DNA of 64,000 nt from Pirellulales bacterium (GTDB lineage: Bacteria; Planctomycetota; Planctomycetia; Pirellulales; JAEUIK01): positions 62,001 through 126,000 of the forward strand of contig JAHBXR010000011.1 in NCBI GenBank assembly GCA_019636335.1. Reading direction: 5' to 3'. Positions 17,968-26,828 of this stretch are shown piece after piece. The position numbers were made by a program, and so were the translations under genes. Numbering within the stretch: the first letter of the stretch is position 1; the number at the start of each line of letters is the position of its first letter. The notes beneath the pieces are model-generated. The model was not told the origin of the DNA, did not search any database, and was given only the letters and a program-made list of their open reading frames with translations.

Positions 17968-18699
17968 CTAGGCGCTGACGGCACGAAGCTGACGGCCACT
18001 GGCGGCGCGGTGCAACGATTCAAGGTGCTCGCGCATCCGTTGCTCAGCGGTGTCGGCATCGCCGTGCGCGATGGCGTCGACGATCGCTTCGTGTTCCGAC
18101 TGCAGCTCGCGGCGATCGAGCTCGTCGGCGTGCTCGCGCCACAGGCGCACGATGTCGGCATAGACGGCCTCGATCGTGGCGCACAGGATAGAGTTGCCGG
18201 CCAGGCGGGCGATGCGCACGTGCAGACGCAGATCGTGGTCGCGCCAAGCGGCGGCATCTTCGAGCAACTCGGCGGCCTGCGCTACCTCGGCCCGCAGCGC
18301 GGTGGCCTGATCGGCGGTGATTCGCTCGGCCGCCAGCCGTGCCAGGATCGGTTCGAGATGCACGCGGGCCTCGATCACCTCGGCGATGTCTCGCTCGGGG
18401 TTGGCGCCGCCGAGACCGGCCTCGGTCAGCACTTCGAGAAAGTTGGGCTGGAGGAATGTGCCTCCCCCCTGCACGCGTCGCAGGGCGCCGCGCTCGCTCA
18501 GCCAGTCCAACGCATTGCGAAGCGATGGTCGGCTTACGCTCAAACGCGCGGCCAGATCGCGCTCCGGCGGCAGGCGGTCTTCCGCCGTGAAGCCGTGCGT
18601 CAGGACATAGTGACGCAGTTGCTCGAGGATCAATCCGGTAAGGTTCGTACGCCGGACCGGAGTGGGATGGGGCAAGTGGTGTCGTGATGCTCTTCTCAA
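17968..18699 (-). CDS. GntR-family regulator, FadR/FCD type
   Basis: DNA-binding regulator of 243 residues. The N-terminal winged helix-turn-helix (about 18-85) reads ILEQLRHYVLTHGFTAEDRLPPERDLAARLSVSRPSLRNAL, the classic GntR pattern. An all-helical FCD ligand domain follows (about 105-235) with its metal-binding Asp and His pattern (DHDLRLHVRIARLAGN, EHEAIVDAI, MREHLESLH). Such proteins sense carboxylates or sugar acids. It is divergent from pepP-accB-accC; palindromes in the shared 315-base region are candidate operators. No catabolic operon is adjacent, so its ligand is unknown. Confidence 0.93.
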   Translation of the reverse strand: MRRASRHHLPHPTPVRRTNLTGLILEQLRHYVLTHGFTAEDRLPPERDLAARLSVSRPSLRNALDWLSERGALRRVQGGGTFLQPNFLEVLTEAGLGGANPERDIAEVIEARVHLEPILARLAAERITADQATALRAEVAQAAELLEDAAAWRDHDLRLHVRIARLAGNSILCATIEAVYADIVRLWREHADELDRRELQSEHEAIVDAIAHGDADTAEQRMREHLESLHRAASGRQLRAVSA

Positions 18700-18795
18700 G
18701 GTGCAGCTCTCTTCTCGGGCAGGTACGCTCGCCGCACTTCAATTTCACACCTGCGGCGTAGACGTAAGCCTCCATTCTAATTCGAGGTTCCACGC

Positions 18796-18823
18796 GGTCT
18801 AGAAAAAGTTCGCTGATTAGACC
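18796..18823. promoter_or_regulatory. Candidate operator: GGTCTA-N16-TAGACC
   Basis: Inverted hexamers GGTCTA and TAGACC in the divergent region between the FadR-type regulator and pepP. The half-sites resemble GntR/FadR-type half-sites (GGTC/GACC), but the spacer is longer than in typical FadR operators. Inference only. Confidence 0.35.
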
Positions 18824-18851
18824 AATGACGCAAGTCCCTAAAGGTGGGGGT

Positions 18852-18865
18852 GTTCGCATGCGAAC
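18852..18865. promoter_or_regulatory. Perfect 14-base palindrome GTTCGCATGCGAAC
   Basis: A perfect palindrome about 150 bases upstream of pepP and 150 upstream of the regulator. It could be an operator for the divergent regulator or for an unrelated factor. Confidence 0.35.
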
Positions 18866-19014
18866 GAATTGCAGAAAAAGGCTCGCGAGGAGCCGCGCGA
18901 GCCGTAATCCGGCTCGATGCTCAAGACCGCTTTCCCCCTGGGAGCGGATGTCGTAAATTCGCGTCGGCGAGGCCGCGCCTAGGCGGTCGTCTTTCATCAC
19001 ACAAGGCACTTTTC

Positions 19015-20109
19015 ATGGCGGCTCAAAGCACGGCGCGGCGACAACGCGTGCGCAAGCAGTTGAAGAAGTTGGGAGTCGATGCGCTGCTCGTCACCAATTT
19101 CGCGAATGTGACCTACCTCTCCGGTTTTACCGGAGATGACAGCTACTTGCTGCTCACGCGCGATCGCGATGTGCTCATCAGTGATCCTCGTTACACGACG
19201 CAGCTCGAAGAGGAATGCCCGGGGCTGGAGCTCGAGATTCGTCAGCCCGGCACCTCGATGACGGCAGGCGTGGCCAAAGTGGCCGGCTCGACGGGGGGCA
19301 CGAAGATCGCGGTCGAGGCGGACTCGATGACGTTGGCCCTTTCCGAGGCGCTGGCCGCGGCGCTCCCCAAGGCGGAGCTGGTCTCGACCAGAGGGGTCGT
19401 CGAGGAAATGCGCGAGGTGAAGGACGCGGACGAGATCGTGCTGATCCGCGAGGCCATTCATCAGGCCGAGCGTGCCTTCGGCGTGTTGCGGGCGACGCTG
19501 CGGCCCGAGCAGACCGAGCGCGAAGTCTGCACCGAGCTCGAATATCAACTGCGGCGCTTCGGAGCGACGGGGGCGAGCTTTCCGCCGATTATCGCGGTGG
19601 GGGCCCGCGCGGCGCTGCCTCATGCCCGCCCGACCGACCAGAAAATCAACGAGAGCGACTTTGTTCTGGTCGACTGGGGAGCGAACGGCAAGCTCTACAA
19701 GAGCGACTTGACGCGTGTTTTGGTGACCGGTAAAATCTCGCCCAAACTTGAACGGGTGTATGGGGTTGTGTTAAAATCGCAGCTTGCGGGGATCGCGGCC
19801 ATCCGGCCGGGCGCCACCTGTCACGAGGTCGACGCCGCCGCTCGCGATGTGATCGCGAAGGCCGGCTTCGGCTCGAAGTTCGGACACGGACTCGGACACG
19901 GTATCGGGCTGGATATCCACGAGGGACCGCGCCTGGGTCGAAACAACCAAACCGTGCTGAAGCCCGGCATGGTGGTCACCGTCGAGCCCGGCATCTATTT
20001 GCCCGGGTGGGGCGGTGTGCGGATCGAAGACGACGTCCTGGTGACGAAGACGGGGCACGAGGTTCTCACCAGCGTCGCCAAGGAACTGCCCGACATGGTG
20101 GTCGGGTAA
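19015..20109 (+). CDS. pepP: Xaa-Pro aminopeptidase (M24B)
   Basis: Metallopeptidase that removes an N-terminal residue preceding proline. 364 residues. An N-terminal creatinase-like domain (1-130) precedes the pita-bread domain. Metal ligands are all present: Asp220 (VDWGAN), Asp231 (KSDLTR), His295 in HGLGHGIG, Glu324 (EPGIY) and Glu338 (RIEDD); His302 in the DIHEG motif is also conserved. Start is the ATG at 19015, since the sequence before it has no homology to the family. It precedes accB and accC, an order (often with efp between) known from several phyla; efp is absent here. Confidence 0.95.
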   Translation: MAAQSTARRQRVRKQLKKLGVDALLVTNFANVTYLSGFTGDDSYLLLTRDRDVLISDPRYTTQLEEECPGLELEIRQPGTSMTAGVAKVAGSTGGTKIAVEADSMTLALSEALAAALPKAELVSTRGVVEEMREVKDADEIVLIREAIHQAERAFGVLRATLRPEQTEREVCTELEYQLRRFGATGASFPPIIAVGARAALPHARPTDQKINESDFVLVDWGANGKLYKSDLTRVLVTGKISPKLERVYGVVLKSQLAGIAAIRPGATCHEVDAAARDVIAKAGFGSKFGHGLGHGIGLDIHEGPRLGRNNQTVLKPGMVVTVEPGIYLPGWGGVRIEDDVLVTKTGHEVLTSVAKELPDMVVG

Positions 20110-20205
20110 CGTCGGGCGCGGCGGGTGTCGTCGCGCCGAGCATCGAGAGAGGCGGACTCACCCACGGGGGTTCGCCAGCGAGCGTTTCACCTGCGGAGTG
20201 ATTGC

Positions 20206-20706
20206 ATGGCCAGTCCGCCCCCCGCGTCGGGCGACACCTTCGATTTGCGTAAGATTCGCCGCCTGGTCGAGCTCATGAACGAGCACGACCTGAGCGAGAT
20301 CGATCTACGCCAGGGTGAAGTTCGGGTCCGCCTGCGGAAGAACCACGGCCTGCTGGTACCCGCTGGCGGCGTTTCCTTTGCACCGCCGGTTGCCGCCACG
20401 CCTGCGGCGGCTTCTCCGTCGAGTGCCCCCCCCGCGGCGCCGGCTGCCGCCGCCGACGAGCAGTTGGCGGTGGTGAAGAGCCCGATGGTGGGCACCTTCT
20501 ACACCAGCAGCAGCCCCGACTCGCCCGCCTACGTCAAAGTCGGCGATCATATCGGTCCCGAGTCGACCGTCTGCATCATCGAGGCGATGAAGGTTTTCAA
20601 CGAGATTCCGGCCGGGGTCTCGGGCCGCATTGCCGCGGTGCTGGTCGAGAATGGCGAGCCGGTCGAGTACGGCCAGCCATTGTTCAAGGTCGACACCCGG
20701 CGCTAG
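20206..20706 (+). CDS. accB: Biotin carboxyl carrier protein of acetyl-CoA carboxylase
   Basis: Carries biotin between the carboxylase and carboxyltransferase steps of malonyl-CoA synthesis. 166 residues: an N-terminal helical domain (10-45), an Ala/Pro-rich hinge (57-82) and a C-terminal biotinyl domain with Lys129 in IEAMKVFNE and the acyl 'thumb' YTSSSPDSP. Start ATG at 20206 follows GGAGTG. It lies 37 bases upstream of accC. Confidence 0.96.
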   Translation: MASPPPASGDTFDLRKIRRLVELMNEHDLSEIDLRQGEVRVRLRKNHGLLVPAGGVSFAPPVAATPAAASPSSAPPAAPAAAADEQLAVVKSPMVGTFYTSSSPDSPAYVKVGDHIGPESTVCIIEAMKVFNEIPAGVSGRIAAVLVENGEPVEYGQPLFKVDTRR

Positions 20707-20743
20707 GCCCTGCGCACGGTCGCCAGTTACCCGGGTTTGGCCC

Positions 20744-22093
20744 ATGTTCAAGCGAATTCTGATTGCCAACCGCGGCGAAATCGCGCTGCGAATCATCCGC
20801 GCCTGCCGCGAGCTGGGCGTCGAAACGGTGGCCGTCTATAGCGAGGCCGACCGCGGCGCCCAGTACCTCGAGCTGGCCGACGAGGCCTATTGCCTCGGTC
20901 CACCCCGCAGTGCGGACAGCTACCTTAAGATCGACCGCGTCATCAGCGCCGCCGAAATCGGCAACGTGCAGGCGATTCATCCCGGCTATGGGTTTCTCTC
21001 CGAGAATGCCCACTTTGCCGAGGTGTGCCGCAGTTGCAACATCGACTTCATCGGTCCTTCACCCGAGGCGATGGCTCAACTGGGCGATAAGAACCAGGCC
21101 CGGCGCATGGCGCGCGAGGCGGGCGTGCCGCTGGTGCCGGGAAGCCCCGGTCTCATCACGCACGAGGCCGAAGCGGTCGAAGTGGCGCACGAGATCGGTT
21201 TTCCCGTGCTCATCAAGGCCTCGGCTGGCGGTGGCGGTCGCGGCATGCGCGTGGCCGCGAACGATCTGGCGCTGAAGTCCGCGCTGCAGCAGGCACAGAC
21301 CGAGGCCGAGGCCGCCTTCGGCAACCCGGCCGTTTATCTCGAAAAGTACATCGAGCACCCGCGCCACGTCGAAGTGCAGATCCTGGCCGACAAACACGGC
21401 AACGTCGTACACCTCTGGGAACGCGACTGCACGATGCAGCGTCGCCACCAGAAGCTGATCGAGGAGAGTCCCGCGCCGGCCCTCGAGCAAAGCGTGCGCG
21501 AGTCGATCTGCGCCGCCGCCGTGCGGCTGATCCGCACCGCCGAATACTGGAATGCCGCCACGGTCGAGTTCATCGTCGATCGGAACGGCAACTTCTATTT
21601 TATCGAAGTGAATGCTCGCATCCAGGTCGAGCACCCCGTGACCGAGATGGTGACGGGCATCGATCTGATCAAGTCGCAGATCCGCATCGCGGCGGGCGAG
21701 CCCCTTCCCTTCACGCAGGAGCAGATCCAGCACAGGGGCTGCGCGCTCGAGTGCCGCATCAATGCCGAAGATCCCGCGGCCAATTTCCGCCCCTCGCCGG
21801 GACGCATCGAGCGGATGTACGTGCCGGGGGGGCTGGGGGTCCGTTTCGATTCGCACGCCTACGCCGGCTACACCGTCTCACCCTACTACGATTCGATGAT
21901 CGGCAAGCTGATCGTCCATCAGCCCACCCGGGAAGAGGCGATCGACAGCATGCTGCGGGCGCTGGCCGAACTGCGCATCGAAGGCATCCGCACGACGGTG
22001 CCCATCCAGCAGGAGATCCTACAGCACTCCGCCTTCCACGAGGCCCGCGTGGACACCACGTTCATCGAACGAACGTGGATGAAGAAGGGGTAG
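20744..22093 (+). CDS. accC: Acetyl-CoA carboxylase, biotin carboxylase subunit
   Basis: ATP-dependent biotin carboxylase, 449 residues, the usual length. It opens [25 protein letters not shown], and has the ATP-grasp Gly-rich loop [11 protein letters not shown], the catalytic [22 protein letters not shown] segment and the [12 protein letters not shown] binding motif. It is co-transcribed with accB. A long perfect hairpin directly after the stop codon probably ends the transcript. Confidence 0.97.
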   Translation: MFKRILIANRGEIALRIIRACRELGVETVAVYSEADRGAQYLELADEAYCLGPPRSADSYLKIDRVISAAEIGNVQAIHPGYGFLSENAHFAEVCRSCNIDFIGPSPEAMAQLGDKNQARRMAREAGVPLVPGSPGLITHEAEAVEVAHEIGFPVLIKASAGGGGRGMRVAANDLALKSALQQAQTEAEAAFGNPAVYLEKYIEHPRHVEVQILADKHGNVVHLWERDCTMQRRHQKLIEESPAPALEQSVRESICAAAVRLIRTAEYWNAATVEFIVDRNGNFYFIEVNARIQVEHPVTEMVTGIDLIKSQIRIAAGEPLPFTQEQIQHRGCALECRINAEDPAANFRPSPGRIERMYVPGGLGVRFDSHAYAGYTVSPYYDSMIGKLIVHQPTREEAIDSMLRALAELRIEGIRTTVPIQQEILQHSAFHEARVDTTFIERTWMKKG

Positions 22094-22095
22094 AA

Positions 22096-22163
22096 CCTTC
22101 GCGCTCTTGGCGTCTTCGCGGTAAATGTTTTTGATTACCGCGAAGACGCCAAGAGCGCGAAGG
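22096..22163. terminator. Perfect 29-base inverted repeat, probable bidirectional terminator
   Basis: Arms 22096-22124 and 22135-22163 are perfect complements around a 10-base loop with a T run (ATGTTTTTGA). It starts 3 bases after the accC stop and ends 15 bases before the stop of the convergent gene, so it can serve both. The arm reads CCTTCGCGCTCTTGGCG and onward, a phrase I remember as recurring in intergenic regions of many high-GC genomes. Confidence 0.8.
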
Positions 22164-22177
22164 AAGCACTGGAAGAG

Positions 22178-22831
22178 CTACTCGGCTTTGACGCGCACGG
22201 CCAGCACATCCTCGCGAGCCAGCTTCTGCTCGCGGTGCTGGGGCACGAAGATCTGTCGCTGAAAGGCTCGCCCCACGAGCGGGATATCGCCCAGCAGGGG
22301 CATGCGTTTCTGCTCGGGCACCAGCGACTCGCTGACGATGCGCAGGTCGGTGCCGTCGTCGTGCGTCAGGGTCCCTTTGAGCAGCTTCAGTTCGCCTCCC
22401 TCGGCGTAGTCGACGTGGCAGAATTGCTCGGCGGGCGGCTCGCGATCGGTGACGTGGCGCAGCGGTGTTTGCTCGTGCGGCCTCACTCGCTGCACGATTG
22501 TGGCCGCCTCGCGCGGCAGCCAGACGATGCTCTCTTCGCGGCCGATGCCGACGTTCTTGAACGTACGATGGAAGAAGGGACGCTGCGACATCGGGACCCC
22601 TTCGTGGCGTCCGGCCTCTTCCCGTTGCAACACGATCCAGTCGGGGCGCACCTGCACGAGCACGCCGGTATAGCTTTCGCTCGTCCCGTTACGCTCGACG
22701 CGGATGGTGTATTGATCGCCGGTGACCAGCACGTTCACCGCGGCGGTCGATTCTTCCTCGGCATCGGAGATCGGAGACAGGCAGACGAGCAGGCCGAGCA
22801 GGAGCAAAAATTGGCGTGCAAGCTGTCGCAT
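22178..22831 (-). CDS. Secreted protein with secretin-like C-terminal motif
   Basis: A 217-residue exported protein of unknown function. The signal peptide (MRQLARQFLLLLGLLVCLSPISDA) is followed by a beta-rich domain (30-150). The C-terminal stretch MPLLGDIPLVGRAFQ (about 176-190) closely matches the conserved 'VPLLGDIPLLG' end-motif of secretin outer-membrane channels, followed by the usual beta-strand ending (LAVRVKAE). The protein is far too short to be a whole secretin and lacks the upstream barrel strands, so it may be a remnant or use the motif in another way. Confidence 0.7.
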   Translation of the reverse strand: MRQLARQFLLLLGLLVCLSPISDAEEESTAAVNVLVTGDQYTIRVERNGTSESYTGVLVQVRPDWIVLQREEAGRHEGVPMSQRPFFHRTFKNVGIGREESIVWLPREAATIVQRVRPHEQTPLRHVTDREPPAEQFCHVDYAEGGELKLLKGTLTHDDGTDLRIVSESLVPEQKRMPLLGDIPLVGRAFQRQIFVPQHREQKLAREDVLAVRVKAE

Positions 22832-23244
22832 GATGGCACCTCTTGCTAGCAGCGACGTTCATCGACAGAACGAGAGGGGCGCCCTTATAGCGACTGCCCC
22901 CAGGTGGGGGCAACCTCGACCGAAGAGGAACCATCGAATGATTATTCTCCGAAGCGTTCGCCGCCCATGGCGCGCCAAACGAAGCACGGCACCAGACGTA
23001 CGATGGCTCTGGTGAAATATCCCGGTCCTGGGCACTTAACGTGTTTTCTGGTGAGTGGTTGGTGCCGGTGATCGCTTCCGTATAAATGCGGGTATCGCCG
23101 AGCGCCCCACGACGAACCGCCGACAAAAATGGCTTCTCGATTGACCCCCCAATTATGGCCGACATAGACTAGGGAACGATTTACCCCGGTTACGTTGCTT
23201 TGCTGGTTTCATTGCCTGCTTCGCGAAGCTCAGGGTCACCTGCC
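22832..23244. other. Gene-free stretch
   Basis: About 410 bases between divergent genes. I see no convincing coding sequence, repeat or RNA. It must contain the promoters of the secreted protein and of the DUF1501 gene, but no consensus elements stand out. Confidence 0.5.
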
Positions 23245-24573
23245 ATGCTCGATTTCATCGGCTGCCGTCACGAGTTCTGCGATGGGGTTTCGCGGCGCGA
23301 TCTGCTGAAGGTGGGCGCGCTGGGTTTGGGCGGGCTGACGCTTCCCGGCTTGTTGCGCGCTCGTGCCACTGCGGCGGCCGAAGGGCGCGAAGTACGACGC
23401 ACCTCGGTGATCTACATCGAGCTGGCCGGCGGTCCGAGCCACTTCGAAACGTACGATCCCAAGCCCACGGCCCCGCGCGAGTATCGCGGTCCGCTGGGCA
23501 GTGTGGCCACCAAACTTCCTGGTGTGCGCTTCAGCGAATGCATGACCGAGCAGGCGAAGATTGCCGATCGCCTGGCGATCATCCGTTCGGTCCAGCACGA
23601 ATCGTCGAGCCACGAAACGTCGGCCCACCTGGTGCAGACGGGCTATTACCTGCGCGATCGCCAGAACCGTGAGAACGAGATGCCGTGCATTGGTGCCGTG
23701 GCGGCGCGGTTGCGTGGTGCCAATGTTTCGGGCGTGCCCGCCTATGTCGCGGTGCCGAATATGATGCGCTCGGGCGCGGCGGCCTACCTGGGCAAGGGCT
23801 TCAACGCCTTCGAGACCGGTGGGGATCCCAACAAGGCGAACTTTCGCGTCAATAACCTGTCGCTGGTGAAGACGCTGAGTCTCGATCGCCTCGAGTCGCG
23901 CCGCACGCTCCTGGCGGCGCTCGATTCGTCGCGTCGCGTGGTCGATAACCGCGGCGTCAGTGGCGCGATGGATAACTTCACGTCGCAGGCCTTCGAATTG
24001 GTGACTGGGGACCGCGCCCGCGAGGCCTTTGCCATCGAGCGCGAAAAGGACAAGGCCCGCGACCGCTACGGCCGCACGACCACGGGGCAGAGTCTGCTGC
24101 TGGCTCGCCGGCTGGTCGAGTCGGGGGTGGGCTTCGTCACCGTGCGCGTCGGCAGCTGGGACGACCACACGAAGATCAAAGATCGCATCCTGGGAAAGGC
24201 GCCGGCGCTCGACCGCGGTGTCGCCGCGCTGGTCAAAGATCTGCAAGCTAGCGGGCTCGACCAGGAGGTGCTCGTCGTTGCCATGGGCGAATTCGGCCGC
24301 ACGCCGCGCGTCAACAAGACCGCCGGCCGCGACCACTGGGGCTCGGTCATGAGCGTACTCGTCGCGGGGGGCGGGCTGAAGATGGGGCAAGTGATCGGCA
24401 GCTCGAATCGCAAGGGAGAGATCCCGCAATCGAGCCCCTATCGGCCCGAGCACGTGCTGGCGATGGTCTATCGCCACTTGGGCATCGATCCCGAGCAGAC
24501 CTTCAACGATCTCTCCGGCCGCCCGCGCTATATTCTCGAGCGCCGCGAGTTGATCAAGGAATTGCTCGCCTAA
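23245..24573 (+). CDS. DUF1501 sulfatase-like Tat-exported protein
   Basis: Planctomycete DUF1501 protein of 442 residues, related to the alkaline phosphatase/sulfatase superfamily. The ATG at 23245 gives a Tat signal: C-rich start, then SRRDLLKVGALGLGGLTLPGLL. Conserved features include IELAGGPSHFETYDPKP (Asp and His of the metal-binding core), SVQHESSSHETSAH, the DDH in 'SWDDHTKIKD', and GEFGRTPRVN with GRDHW near the C-terminus. Substrate unknown. A paralogue lies at 31998-33347 beside DUF1549; this copy stands alone. Confidence 0.92.
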   Translation: MLDFIGCRHEFCDGVSRRDLLKVGALGLGGLTLPGLLRARATAAAEGREVRRTSVIYIELAGGPSHFETYDPKPTAPREYRGPLGSVATKLPGVRFSECMTEQAKIADRLAIIRSVQHESSSHETSAHLVQTGYYLRDRQNRENEMPCIGAVAARLRGANVSGVPAYVAVPNMMRSGAAAYLGKGFNAFETGGDPNKANFRVNNLSLVKTLSLDRLESRRTLLAALDSSRRVVDNRGVSGAMDNFTSQAFELVTGDRAREAFAIEREKDKARDRYGRTTTGQSLLLARRLVESGVGFVTVRVGSWDDHTKIKDRILGKAPALDRGVAALVKDLQASGLDQEVLVVAMGEFGRTPRVNKTAGRDHWGSVMSVLVAGGGLKMGQVIGSSNRKGEIPQSSPYRPEHVLAMVYRHLGIDPEQTFNDLSGRPRYILERRELIKELLA

Positions 24574-24753
24574 CCGATGCACTTTTTGTAACGAGCGCAT
24601 GACGCCGCGCGAGTTCTTCGCGCAGGTTTCTGCCGGTGGCGGCCCGGATGGTGGCACGAGCCGGCGTTCCGCTCGACTTCTTTCGTCCTTGTCAGTGTGT
24701 GGGCAGTTCGAGAAATAGAACGGGCCGCTTTTCGGCCGATCACGGAGTACCGC

Positions 24754-25914
24754 ATGCGCAACATTTTCGAGTCCATCACGAAACGCCTGGTCGAGGTCTG
24801 GCGACCGGAAGAACCAACCGGGCGCGGGTACTCTTATCGTTGCCAGTGCGAGCGGCCGGTTTTCTTTCGCAACAGCCTGTGCCTGGGTTGCAATACGGTG
24901 TTGGGCTACGAGCCCGATTCGGCGCTCGTGCGCGCGATCGAGCCGGGCCCCACGCCGGGTACCTGGAAGCTGTTCGGTCAGACCGAGGATACATCTCTCT
25001 GGCGCCAGTGTGACAACTTCGAGTCGCCTGCTGGATGCAATTGGCTCGTGCCGGCCGATGACGAAGAGCCGCTCTGTCGTTCGTGCCGCTTGAATCAAAC
25101 GATCCCGCAACTCGACGACGAGCAGAATTGCCTCTGGTGGCGGCTGATCGAGAATGCCAAACGCCGCTTGGTGTCGCAACTGCTCACGCTCGGCTTGCCG
25201 GTCCAGTCGAAGGTCAGCGAAGACACGGAGCGCGGCGTGATGTTCGACCTGCTGCGCTCGCCCGAGGAGGGACCTCGCGTGTTGACCGGACACGCGAATG
25301 GCCTTATCACGTTGAATATCGAGGAGGCCGACGACTCGAAACGAGAGAAGATCCGCAACCAGTTGCACGAGCCGTATCGCACCTTGCTCGGGCACTTCCG
25401 CCACGAGATCGGACACTACTACTGGGATCGGCTGATCGCCGATACGCACTGGCACGAGAAGTTCCGCGAGTTGTTCGGCGACGAACGGCAGGATTACGCC
25501 GAGGCGCTCCAACGCCACTACGATCACGGCGCGCCTGCCGACTGGGCGAACCAGTACATCAGCACGTATGCCTCGTCGCATCCGTGGGAAGACTGGGCCG
25601 AAAGTTGGGCCCACTACCTGCACGTGGTCGATAGCCTCGACACGGCGCTGGGCTTCGGCCTGCGGGGCGAAAACGTGGAGACGACGGTCGAGCCCTTCAC
25701 GCCCGAGGACCTCTACGATCCCGATTCGCCCGACGCGAAGCGCGTCATCCTGCTGATCAACTCCTGGGTCCAGTTGACGACCGTGCTCAACGAACTCGCC
25801 CGCAGCATGGGACAGCACGACTTCTACCCCTTTGTCATGTCGCGTCCCGTGGTGCGCAAGCTGCATTTCATTCAGTTGGTGGTGAACGAGACGGGGGGCG
25901 GCAACTCGCCCCTG
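24754..25914 (+). CDS. Putative zinc metallopeptidase with N-terminal zinc ribbon
   Basis: A 386-residue protein matching the uncharacterised 'putative zinc-binding metallopeptidase' family. Start is the ATG giving MRNIFESITK. Cysteines at 30, 32, 43 and 46 form a first zinc site (YRCQCERP...CLGC), and 86, 95, 108 and 111 a second (CDNFE...CNW...CRSC). The catalytic HEIGH motif is at 217-221 (FRHEIGHYYWDRL), with a third ligand probably further on in the 'HPWEDWAESWAHYLH' helix. It is soluble with no signal. It stands alone on the strand. Substrate unknown. Confidence 0.88.
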
Positions 25915-26108
25915 TGATCGATGCGACGCGCGCCAGCCTGCTCCGCTCGGGGGGGCGGCGCTACGAGAATCGCTACGATCGTTGCCGCCGGCTCCTGGTG
26001 GCGCTGGTTCCACCTGGTCGAAACTCCAGCGACGGCGGGAGTTAACGCGCTCGGGGCCGGCCATGCCATAGACTTGCATGGCCCCCAGCTTCACCTAAGG
26101 AACCGCGC

Positions 26109-26828
26109 GTGATCGACGTCGTCGACTTTCACAAGGCCTACGCCGATCACGTCGCCGTGCGCGGCATCTCTTTTCGCGTCGAGCCGGGGGAGGTGCTGGG
26201 TATCATCGGGCCCAACGGCGCCGGCAAGACCACGACGATGCGGGCCCTCGCGGGCATCATTCCCGCTAGCCGCGGGCAGTTGTCGGTAGCGGGTCACGAT
26301 CTGGTCGAGGACGCGCTCGCGGCCAAGCGCGAGCTCGCCTTCGTGCCCGACGATCCGCCCCTGTTTCACGATCTCACGGTCGAAGAGCATCTGGCCTTCT
26401 ATGGCAGCGTGTATCGCGTGAGCAATGCCCGGCAGAAGGCCGCCCATCTGCTCGCAGAGTTCGAGCTCGCTGCGAAGGCCCGTACCTCGGCCAGCAATCT
26501 CTCGCGCGGGATGCGTCAGAAACTGGCGGTGTGCTGCGCCTATCTGCACGATCCACGCGCTCTCTTGTTCGACGAGCCGCTGACGGGGCTCGATCCGCAC
26601 GGCATCCGCGTCTTCAAGCGATCGCTCGAAGCCCGGGCCGCCGCCGGCGCCGCGGTGATGATCAGCTCGCACCTGCTGGCCATGGTCGAAGATCTTTGTA
26701 CGCACGTGCTGATCCTTTCCGGGGGCGTGCAGCGTTTCTGCGGACCGATCGGCGATCTGCGTGCCAGCTTCGACACGGTCGACGCGGAGGCGAGTCTCGA
26801 AGATATCTTTTTCGCGGCGACTTCCTGA
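26109..26828 (+). CDS. ABC transporter ATP-binding protein (ABC-2 type)
   Basis: ATPase of 239 residues, GTG start. Walker A is GPNGAGKT (34-41), followed by the usual TTTMRALAGI; the signature is NLSRGMRQKL, Walker B is ALLFDEPLTGLDP, and the switch His follows in SSHLLAMVE. The C-terminal stretch with LEDIFFAATS is typical of the exporter/bacitracin-like branch. It overlaps the permease by one base (TGATG), so the two are coupled. Substrate unknown. Confidence 0.93.
   Translation: MIDVVDFHKAYADHVAVRGISFRVEPGEVLGIIGPNGAGKTTTMRALAGIIPASRGQLSVAGHDLVEDALAAKRELAFVPDDPPLFHDLTVEEHLAFYGSVYRVSNARQKAAHLLAEFELAAKARTSASNLSRGMRQKLAVCCAYLHDPRALLFDEPLTGLDPHGIRVFKRSLEARAAAGAAVMISSHLLAMVEDLCTHVLILSGGVQRFCGPIGDLRASFDTVDAEASLEDIFFAATS

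Noticed and set aside
22722-23015. Open frames in the gap before the solitary DUF1501 gene
   Set aside because: Overlap the 5' end of the divergent secreted-protein gene and show no protein-like content.
23236-26094. A 950-codon open frame on the minus strand over the DUF1501 and metallopeptidase genes
   Set aside because: Antisense to two recognised genes on the plus strand; its translation has no domain and is rich in Arg/His/Gln typical of shadow frames.
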